A DNA stretch of 31,436 nt from Verrucomicrobia bacterium 12-59-8 (lineage in GTDB: Bacteria; Verrucomicrobiota; Verrucomicrobiae; Verrucomicrobiales; Verrucomicrobiaceae). The notes under the pieces are model-generated. The model saw nothing but the letters and a program-made list of their open reading frames with translations, ran no database searches and was not told the origin of the DNA. Of this stretch, positions 25,821-31,436 are shown piece after piece. Position 1 is the first letter of the stretch; each line of letters opens with the position of its first letter. The DNA is taken from positions 1 to 31,436 of the forward strand of contig NCCR01000124.1 of the NCBI GenBank assembly GCA_002279765.1, read 5' to 3'. Position numbers and translations under genes: made by a program.

Positions 25821-26647
25821 GCGCCACCACCGTCCTGACCGATCGAGTCCCTCTGTTTGAAACCGAGCCACCTGCTTTTATTCAGGAGCAGGATTTTGCC
25901 GCGAGGCAGTATCGTGGCCGTCGTGACAACCAGGAAGACTACTATGCCTTTGCCGACGCCGCCGAACCCGAGGAGCGCAGTCTCGAACGTCTGCTGCTTG
26001 TCATTGGCGACGGACTCGGTGCCCATGCAGGCGGCAGCGTGGCCAGCTACATCGGGGTGAATGCCTTTGTGCGCGCCTACCATGAGCAGGACGGTCCGCA
26101 TTCCTGGAAGCTCAAGCATGCCGTCGAGACAGCGAATGAAACCCTCGGCATCATCACCAGCCGCATGCCGAACGTGGCACCGCCCATGGGCACCACCATG
26201 GTGGGAGTACTCATCACTCCGAAGACGATGGAATGGATCAGCGTGGGCGACTCACCACTCTTCATCTTCCGCGATGGCGTGCTGCACCGTCTCAACGCCG
26301 ACCACAGCCTTTCTCCGCTTATCGACGCCCGTGCTGATCGTGGTGAGATCACCCGCGAGGAAGCTGAAAATCACCCTGACCGACACACCCTGCAGGCTGC
26401 GCTGCTGGGCATGCCGCTGGCAATGATCGACACCCCCGCAGAGCCCTGGCCTCTGAAGAAAGGCGACATCATCATCGCTGCGAGCGATGGCATCTTCACG
26501 CTCACCCACAAGGCGCTCGAAGAACTGCTTAGCTTTGGCAAGCACACCACGGCGGACAAAATCGCCGACGCGATCATCTTCGCCATCCGCCGCATCAACA
26601 ACGACCGTCAGGACAACACGACGGTCGGTGTGGTCAAAATCGGGTAA
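25817..26647 (+). CDS. PP2C-type Ser/Thr protein phosphatase
   Basis: The 276-residue metal-dependent phosphatase has motifs in order: R35-RDNQEDYYAF (N-terminal metal site), GDGLGAHAGG (64-73), GTTMVGVLI, VGDSPLFIFRDGVLHRLNADHS, a late SDGIFTLT, and DNTTVGVVKIG at the C-terminus. It starts at GTG 25817, which overlaps the stop of galM by four bases (GTGA); no better start exists. A phosphatase is expected to reverse Hanks-kinase signalling. The nearby minus-strand kinase is a candidate opponent, but that is inference from proximity. Confidence 0.9.
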   Translation: MSATTVLTDRVPLFETEPPAFIQEQDFAARQYRGRRDNQEDYYAFADAAEPEERSLERLLLVIGDGLGAHAGGSVASYIGVNAFVRAYHEQDGPHSWKLKHAVETANETLGIITSRMPNVAPPMGTTMVGVLITPKTMEWISVGDSPLFIFRDGVLHRLNADHSLSPLIDARADRGEITREEAENHPDRHTLQAALLGMPLAMIDTPAEPWPLKKGDIIIAASDGIFTLTHKALEELLSFGKHTTADKIADAIIFAIRRINNDRQDNTTVGVVKIG

Positions 26648-26652
26648 GCCTT

Positions 26653-26744
26653 GGAAAGTAGTACCGAACTTGAGTTCGTTCTGGAGAGGACATTGCCTCG
26701 CCCCAGGCACCCAAGCCACGAGCTCAAGCTCATGAGTACTTTCC
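26653..26744. repeat. Imperfect palindromic repeat between convergent genes
   Basis: Left arm: ggaaagtagtaccgaactt, continuing to gagttcgt; it pairs with a right arm ending agctcatgagtactttcc, when reverse-complemented, at about 28 positions with a few mismatches. The whole is about 92 bp and lies between a plus-strand PP2C and a minus-strand MetE-like gene. It may serve as a bidirectional terminator or as a dispersed repeat; nothing else is visible in this gap. Confidence 0.7.
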
Positions 26745-26747
26745 TGA

Positions 26748-27785
26748 TCACAGGCCCAACTCCCGTTTCACGATGCCGACGCCCGCCACCATGCTGGCGA
26801 GCTTCTTCTTCGCCGCCCAGCGTGCGGTCTGACTGAGACCGCAGTCGGGCGCAAAGACGAGCTTTTCGGCAGGTGCATGCTTCAGGCAGGCGCGCACCAC
26901 ATCGGCGATCTGCTCCGGCGTTTCGATGTGGTAGCTCTTCACGTCGATGATGCCCACCGCCACGTCGTAGCGCTCGGCCATCGGCTTGATGACCTCCAGC
27001 TCGGCGTATTCGCGGTTCGCCATCTCCACGTGAACCTCGTCGCAATGCAGATCGAGGAAGGCCGGAAACAGTGGCGCGTATTTGCGCCAGCCGACGGGGT
27101 GGCCTTTGAAATTGCCAAAGCAGAGGTGCGTGCAGATGCGCGCCTTGCCGTAGCCGCTGCTCACGGTGCGATTGAAGATGTCCACGAAGCGCTTGGTGTC
27201 CTCGCGGTAGCCGTAGCAGCTCATGCTCGGCTCATCGACGCAGATTTCCTCCGCGCCCGCCGCCACCAGATTGGCGATTTCCTGGTTCACGATGGGCAGC
27301 AGCGCCTCCGTGATGGCGTAGCGGTCTTTATATTTCGCATTCGGTGCCAGCCGCCCGCTGAGCGTGTAAGGTCCGGGCACGGAGACCTTCAAGCGCTTGC
27401 CCGTGTGTGAGGCCAGCCTCTGCAGGCGTTCAAACTCTTCCACCACGCCCAGCCCACGCGGCGCACGCAGTTCGCCGACGATCTCGTGCTTCCCACGCTG
27501 ATCATGCGCAGGTGGCCCAAACCGCCGTGGGCTGGCCGGTTCGAGCGCGATGCCTTCGATGAAGCCATAGAAGGAGAGATTGAAGTCAAAGCGCGTCTGC
27601 TCGCCATCCGTGATGACATCCAGCCCGGAGGCGATTTGATCCTGGATGGCCACCTGCGCGGCGTCGTCCTGCATTTCTGCGATGTCTGCGCTGCCAAATT
27701 CCGCGAGATGCCGGGCCGAAAACTCAAGCCACCCGGGAAAGGGATAACTACCGATGACGGAGGTGCGGAGCGGTTGGGATTGCAT
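26748..27785 (-). CDS. Core-MetE-like cobalamin-independent methionine synthase homologue
   Basis: The 345-residue protein corresponds to the C-terminal half of MetE and is too short to be full MetE (about 750). Zinc ligands of the family are visible: H220 and C222 in CTHLCFGNF, E254 in VHVEMANREY and C315 in FAPDCGL. IGSYPFPGWL, VITDGEQTRFDF and SVPGPYTLSG are also typical. Core-MetE proteins use a methyl donor such as methylcobalamin to make methionine or have other methyltransferase roles; which applies is unknown. The start at 27785 (MQSQPLRTSVIGSYP) fits the family. Confidence 0.85.
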   Translation of the reverse strand: MQSQPLRTSVIGSYPFPGWLEFSARHLAEFGSADIAEMQDDAAQVAIQDQIASGLDVITDGEQTRFDFNLSFYGFIEGIALEPASPRRFGPPAHDQRGKHEIVGELRAPRGLGVVEEFERLQRLASHTGKRLKVSVPGPYTLSGRLAPNAKYKDRYAITEALLPIVNQEIANLVAAGAEEICVDEPSMSCYGYREDTKRFVDIFNRTVSSGYGKARICTHLCFGNFKGHPVGWRKYAPLFPAFLDLHCDEVHVEMANREYAELEVIKPMAERYDVAVGIIDVKSYHIETPEQIADVVRACLKHAPAEKLVFAPDCGLSQTARWAAKKKLASMVAGVGIVKRELGL

Positions 27786-28171
27786 GGTGCATTGAGTTTA
27801 TGCGTGAGTGGCAATCATCACCAAGTCGAAGCCGCAAAGCACAACCGATGCGGCGGGAAGGTGCAATGACTACGGCGAATGTCGCAACGGTTTTGTGCCA
27901 CCGCTACGCGGTTCAACGGAGCGAAAACTACCCTTGATGCGTGATCCGTGGGTTGGCACCCACGGCTACGATTGTGCCAGCGCTACGCGCTTACAATCAA
28001 CAAGCCCCGAAGGAACCCACGCGTGACGTGCCTGGTCCAGCAATTGCATGCTGATCACAAGCCCGTAGGACTGCCACAATAACAGCCATGGGTGAAACCC
28101 ACAGACCGCCTGCCATGCCAGAATCACATACGTAGAACCGCGTAGCGGTGACACAAAACCGCCGCTACACC
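27786..28171. repeat. Intergenic REP cluster without a transposase
   Basis: About 385 bp with no gene. A minus-oriented unit covers 27889-27991: caccgctacgcggttcaacg, palindrome ccgtgggttggcacccacgg (27946-27965) and agcgctacgcgct (27979-27991). A plus-oriented arm lies at about 28134-28165 (gaaccgcgtagcggtgacac). A degenerate centre, tgggtgaaaccca (28089-28101), sits between. The layout is that of a decayed inverted REP pair in which the transposase gene is missing. Confidence 0.85.
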
Positions 28172-28951
28172 TCAAACCCCCAGCTTCGCATAATACTTCG
28201 CGATCCGGCGTGCGTGTTCGTCATACGCGGCTTCAAACAGCTCGGTGGCTTTCGCGGCACCGACGACTGCGCCGGCGGCGAGCACCTTCGGTGGCTGGCC
28301 GGCTTTGACCAGCCGATCTGCCACTTCGGCTTTGACGGCGTTCACGAGCAAACAACCGCCTACCGTGCTGCCGGGGGCGACAGGGGTGTCGAGGTTTTCA
28401 ATCTTGATCATCGCATCGCCCACGGGTGCGCCGGTATCGAGGACGATGTCGGAGAAGTCCTGCAGCTTTTTGCCGTCGCGATGGTGGCTGGTGCTGGCCT
28501 CGCTGTGCGTGGTGCTGATGATGGCGACGACTTTGACGCCGCGCCGTTGGAATTCTTCGGCCATCTCAACCGGGACGACGTTGCAGCCACCGCTGGAAAT
28601 GACGAGGGCGCTGTCGCCGGGCATGAGATCGAAATTTCGCAGGATGCGGTTCGCCAAGCCGCTGACGTTTTCGAGGAACATGGCCTGCCGCTGGCCGTTC
28701 GCGCCGACGACGAGATTGTGGAAGGTCAGCGAGAGTTCGACGATGGGATTGAAGCCGGGGAAGGAGCCGTAGCGGGGCCACATCTCCTCCACCAAAATGC
28801 GGCTGTGGCCGGAGCCAAAGACATGCACCATCTGCCCTGCGAGAATCGTCTGCGCGAACATGTCGGCGGCCTGCTGGATGAGCGGAAGCTGATCGCGGAC
28901 ACGATTGAGAAGGCCTTGGCTGGCGTCGAGGTATTGGAGGGCGGGAGTCAT
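28172..28951 (-). CDS. SIS-domain phosphosugar-binding protein
   Basis: The 259-residue protein is of the SIS (sugar isomerase) fold, UPF0309-like. The start at 28951 (MTPALQYLDASQGLL) is preferred over an in-frame ATG 12 codons upstream, which lies inside a palindromic repeat. Motifs: VFGSGHSRILVEEMWPRYG (about 44-62), ALVISSGGCNVVPVEMAEEFQRRG and VVAIISTTHS, typical SIS phosphosugar-binding segments. Enzymatic activity (isomerase, etherase or regulator) cannot be told. It follows ROK and SDR genes on the same strand, separated from ROK by 96 bp that contain a palindromic repeat. Confidence 0.85.
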   Translation of the reverse strand: MTPALQYLDASQGLLNRVRDQLPLIQQAADMFAQTILAGQMVHVFGSGHSRILVEEMWPRYGSFPGFNPIVELSLTFHNLVVGANGQRQAMFLENVSGLANRILRNFDLMPGDSALVISSGGCNVVPVEMAEEFQRRGVKVVAIISTTHSEASTSHHRDGKKLQDFSDIVLDTGAPVGDAMIKIENLDTPVAPGSTVGGCLLVNAVKAEVADRLVKAGQPPKVLAAGAVVGAAKATELFEAAYDEHARRIAKYYAKLGV

Positions 28952-28970
28952 GGAAAAAAGGAAGTTGAGT

Positions 28971-29047
28971 TTAACCACAGAGGCCACGGAGAGACACAGA
29001 GTCCGAAATTCCGTTCCTCTGTGGATCTCTGTGAACTCTGTGGTTGA
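28971..29047. repeat. Palindromic repeat between SIS and ROK genes
   Basis: Outer arms aaccacagag (28973-28982) and ctctgtggtt (29036-29045) are perfect, with imperfectly paired inner arms. Sequences of this aaccacagag type are, to my knowledge, common dispersed repeats in Planctomycetota and Verrucomicrobiota genomes; a search would be needed to confirm. It could act as an intra-operon processing hairpin. Confidence 0.75.
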
Positions 29048-29947
29048 TCAGTGAGGTTGCAAAAGATTGAAAACGGAACCGAGGCATCCGGCGCTGTCGC
29101 CGAGGCTGGCAGAAACAATGCGCGCCTGATGGCCACCAGGCCTCCATTCGAACCCGGCGAGGGCTCGTTGCAGCGGATCAAACAGACGAGCACCAGCACC
29201 AACGGCGATGCCACCGCCGACGATGACGACTTCGGGGTCGAGCACGTTGATGAGCGAGGCGATGGCAGCGGCGAGATGGCGGACGGAGGTGAGCCAGACT
29301 TTGGCGGCGTGTTCATCGCCAGCACTGAAGGCATCGAGCAGCGCGTGGGTGGTGGCGTAACGGCCATCGCCACGCAGGGCGATGGTCTGATTGCCGATGG
29401 CGTCTTCCAGGCTGCCGGGGGTGTTGAAATCATCGCACGCGGCATTCGCGTCGATGGTGATGTGTCCGAGATGGCCCGCACGGCCGATCTTGCCGCTCAA
29501 GAGGCTTCCGCCGCTCCAGATCGCGCCACCGACTCCGGTGCCGAGCGTGAGCATGAAGGCATCCTGTATATCCTGAGCCGCTCCGGCCCAGACTTCGCCG
29601 AGCAGCGCGGCGTGGGCATCATTCAGCACGCGGCACTCGCGCTCCAGAAAGGCGGACCAGTGGAATTTTTCAAGCCCGTGCATGCGGCCGGGCATCCAGT
29701 CGATGCAATGGCCGTCGGGGTTTGCCAAGCCGGGTGCAGAGAGCCCAACGCGGAGTTTGTGCCCGGCCTGCGCCTCGAACTCATTCACAATCTCACGCAC
29801 GGTGAGCGCAAAGCGTGGCGTGTCGCCGTCAAATTCACCATCGCGAGTCGGCCGCGAGAGCGTGGCTACCGTCTGGGCACTGGTCATGTCCACGAGTGCG
29901 GCTTTGATGTTCGTGCCGCCGAGATCAATGCCGATGGCTTGGTTCAT
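29048..29947 (-). CDS. ROK-family sugar kinase, atypical zinc motif
   Basis: The 299-residue ROK protein, probably a cytoplasmic sugar kinase. Visible: phosphate-1 DLGGTNIK (8-15), catalytic-type D110 in VLNDAHAALLGE, ATP-site LTLGTGVGGA (134-142) and H159 in AGHLGHITI. The usual zinc cluster CxCGxxGC before the LE motif is replaced by ANAACDDFNTPGSLED (168-182), with a single cysteine. So either zinc is not bound or the subfamily differs. No DNA-binding helix-turn-helix is present, so it is not a ROK repressor. Its start codon overlaps the SDR stop codon (ATGA). Substrate unknown. Confidence 0.85.
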   Translation of the reverse strand: MNQAIGIDLGGTNIKAALVDMTSAQTVATLSRPTRDGEFDGDTPRFALTVREIVNEFEAQAGHKLRVGLSAPGLANPDGHCIDWMPGRMHGLEKFHWSAFLERECRVLNDAHAALLGEVWAGAAQDIQDAFMLTLGTGVGGAIWSGGSLLSGKIGRAGHLGHITIDANAACDDFNTPGSLEDAIGNQTIALRGDGRYATTHALLDAFSAGDEHAAKVWLTSVRHLAAAIASLINVLDPEVVIVGGGIAVGAGARLFDPLQRALAGFEWRPGGHQARIVSASLGDSAGCLGSVFNLLQPH

Positions 29948-30726
29948 GATGCTTGGAGTTGCCCTTCGCTGACAGTCCAGCCGCCATCCACCGCGAGGAC
30001 CTGGCCGGTGATGAATTTGGAATCGGGCGAGAGCAGCAGCAGAGCCGCGGCATCGCAGTCGGCGGGCTGACCGATGCGGCCGCCGTCGAGGGGTTGCTTG
30101 GTCTTGATGAAGTTCATGATGGCTTCGTTGCTCACAGCGCGCTGGGACATCGGCGTCTCGACCAACGCGGGGGCGATGACGTTCACACGAATGTTTTGCG
30201 GCGCGTAGTAGGCGGCGATGGATTTGCTGAAGCCGATGATGCCCGCTTTGGCCGCAGCGTAGGCGTGGGAGGCGAAAAACTGCGCGGAGGGCGAGTAGCC
30301 GAGAACGCTGGCCATATTGAGGATCACGCCGCCGCTGCCCTGCTTCAGGAACTGGCGCACGGCAGCGCGGTTCGAGTAGATGACGGAGTTCAGATTGAGG
30401 TCGAGCGTGTAGCTCAGGCCGTCATCGGTGAGTTCATGCAGCGGGCCGTCTCCCTTACTGCGTCCGCTGCCGCCGGCGACGTGGTAGAGGGCGTGAAGAT
30501 GGTCCACCATGCCGATGGCACGCTCCGCCGCCTCCGGCGTGGCCGCGTCCGCAGCGAACCCACGCGCGTTCGGGCCGAGGGCAGCCAATGCAGCATCCAC
30601 ATTGGCCTGCGAACGGCTGGTGACGACAACCCGAGCACCTGCTGCGACGAGTTTTTTCGCGGCGGAGAGGCCAAGCCCGGTCGTGCCGCCCATGATGACG
30701 ATGTTCTGGCCGGAAAGGGAATGCAT
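29944..30726 (-). CDS. Short-chain dehydrogenase/reductase
   Basis: The 260-residue SDR oxidoreductase has nucleotide loop GGTTGLG (13-19), SRSQ after the second strand (arginine suggests NADP preference), catalytic S140 in ILNMASVLG and Y156/K160 in SHAYAAAKAG, plus the C-terminal GGWTVSEGQ. The start at 30726 (MHSLSGQNIVIMGG) removes 15 residues of unrelated upstream frame. It heads a minus-strand group SDR-ROK-SIS (ATGA overlap with ROK) and is divergent from a TIM-barrel isomerase, 47 bp apart. Role: oxidation or reduction of a sugar or polyol, inferred from neighbours. Confidence 0.9.
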   Translation of the reverse strand: MHSLSGQNIVIMGGTTGLGLSAAKKLVAAGARVVVTSRSQANVDAALAALGPNARGFAADAATPEAAERAIGMVDHLHALYHVAGGSGRSKGDGPLHELTDDGLSYTLDLNLNSVIYSNRAAVRQFLKQGSGGVILNMASVLGYSPSAQFFASHAYAAAKAGIIGFSKSIAAYYAPQNIRVNVIAPALVETPMSQRAVSNEAIMNFIKTKQPLDGGRIGQPADCDAAALLLLSPDSKFITGQVLAVDGGWTVSEGQLQAS

Positions 30727-30773
30727 GTTGAGTGAAGGAGTCGGACGTGCGATGGCGTTGTTCAAGCTCACTC

Positions 30774-31436
30774 ATGAACACACGACGTACTTTCCTGCGC
30801 AACCTCTCAAGTTTGGCTTTTACGGCTCCGTTGATGGCGGAAACGCCGAAAACCAAGAACACCGTGTGTTTTTTCACCAAGCACCTGCAGGGGCTGAGCT
30901 TCGATGACATCGCCAGTCTGGGCGCGGAGGCGGGCTTCAATGGCGTGGAGGCACCGATCCGGCCCAAGGGTCACATCGAGCCGGAAAAGGTGGCCGATGA
31001 GCTGCCAAAGTTCATCGAGGCGCTGAAGAAGCAGGGCCTGGAAATGACCATCATGACCTCCGGCATCAATGAGGTGAGCAAGGAGCAGCACACGGAGGAG
31101 GTGCTGCGTACAGCGGCCAAGCTGGGCGTGAAGCGCTTCCGCATGAACTATTTCAAGTACGACCTCAAGCAGCCTATCTGGGAACAGCTCCAGGCCGTGC
31201 GGCCCAAGATTAAGGACCTCGTCGCCCTGTGCAAAGAGATCGGCATCCAGCCCATGTTCCAGAACCACAGCGGCAAGGATTACTTCGGCGCGCCCGTGTG
31301 GGACATCTTCTCCATCATGCGCGAATACCCGGCGGCAGACTTCAGCTTCGCCTACGACATCCTGCACTCCACCTGCGAAGGCGGCCTGTCCTGGCCCCTG
31401 GAGTTCAACCTCGTCAAAGACCACATCGGCGCCGCC
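30774..31436 (+). CDS. Tat-exported sugar phosphate isomerase/epimerase-like protein, 3' end missing
   Basis: The reading is open to the window end (221 codons). It begins MNTRRTFLRNLSSLAF, a twin-arginine signal, then KNTVCFFTKHLQGLSFDDIASLGAEAGFNGVEAPIRPKGHIEPE, a xylose-isomerase-like TIM-barrel start. Further family-like segments are LEMTIMTSGI, RFRMNYFKYDL, LVALCKEIGIQPMFQNHSG (HSG near a metal-type site) and FSFAYDILHST. These proteins are usually secreted in this phylum and act on unknown sugars or hydroxypyruvate-like substrates. It is divergent from the SDR gene and may share its regulation. Confidence 0.85.
   Translation, partial: MNTRRTFLRNLSSLAFTAPLMAETPKTKNTVCFFTKHLQGLSFDDIASLGAEAGFNGVEAPIRPKGHIEPEKVADELPKFIEALKKQGLEMTIMTSGINEVSKEQHTEEVLRTAAKLGVKRFRMNYFKYDLKQPIWEQLQAVRPKIKDLVALCKEIGIQPMFQNHSGKDYFGAPVWDIFSIMREYPAADFSFAYDILHSTCEGGLSWPLEFNLVKDHIGAA

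Noticed and set aside
26748..27785. Full MetE methionine synthase
   Set aside because: Only the C-terminal zinc-ligand half is present (345 residues), with no N-terminal domain, so it was called core-MetE-like.

Overview
The window is about 31.4 kb of GC-rich bacterial chromosome with both edges inside genes. The gene content points to a Verrucomicrobiota bacterium of the Prosthecobacter/Verrucomicrobium kind: a PQQ-type beta-propeller protein, a secreted Gfo/Idh/MocA oxidoreductase, a formylglycine sulfatase, a GH74-like protein, an entericidin-type lipoprotein, a Ser/Thr kinase translationally coupled to an ECF sigma factor, several signal peptides and very few clear Shine-Dalgarno sites. 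This assignment is by gene style only; no rRNA, tRNA, CRISPR array, plasmid or phage gene was recognised.

Layout. 1-2.1 kb: a membrane GT2 glycosyltransferase (5' end missing) and a stand-alone polyvalent-protein-type kinase. 2.18-2.95 kb: a REP-associated tyrosine transposase between two inverted 108-bp palindromic units. 3.0-10.6 kb: a run of plus-strand genes (PQQ propeller, Gfo/Idh/MocA, HtrA protease, TatD hydrolase, broken pyruvate kinase, small secreted protein). 10.7-12.2 kb: Tyr/Gly/His-rich lipoprotein, a 313-bp MITE-like insertion with 17-bp inverted ends and 13-bp flanking repeats, and an entericidin gene too short for usual ORF cut-offs. 12.2-16.3 kb: frameshifted GH74-like gene, pyrimidine-nucleoside phosphorylase, a ParE-type toxin-antitoxin pair and a Tat-exported amidohydrolase. 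16.4-22.2 kb: a REP cluster, dtd, an ECF sigma factor, a sulfatase, aspS with an internal deletion and a second ECF sigma factor. 22.2-26.7 kb: a multidomain membrane Ser/Thr kinase, an exported aldose epimerase and a PP2C phosphatase. 26.7-31.4 kb: a core-MetE-like protein, another REP cluster, then a carbohydrate group (SIS, ROK kinase, SDR, and a divergent TIM-barrel isomerase/epimerase running off the end).

How the genes fit together. Two themes recur. One is polysaccharide and sugar use (GH74-like, sulfatase, aldose epimerase, ROK, SIS, SDR, TIM-barrel isomerase, oxidoreductase). The other is phosphorylation and envelope signalling (kinase with ATGA-coupled sigma factor, PP2C, HtrA). At least four unrelated families of palindromic repeat sit in the intergenic gaps.

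The most striking anomaly is that three otherwise well-conserved genes are out of frame. pyk has two internal deletions. aspS has lost about 70 bp, apparently between two copies of a 13-bp direct repeat. The GH74-like gene has a one-base slip. Because aspS is normally essential, these are either assembly errors or real lesions compensated elsewhere; raw reads would decide.
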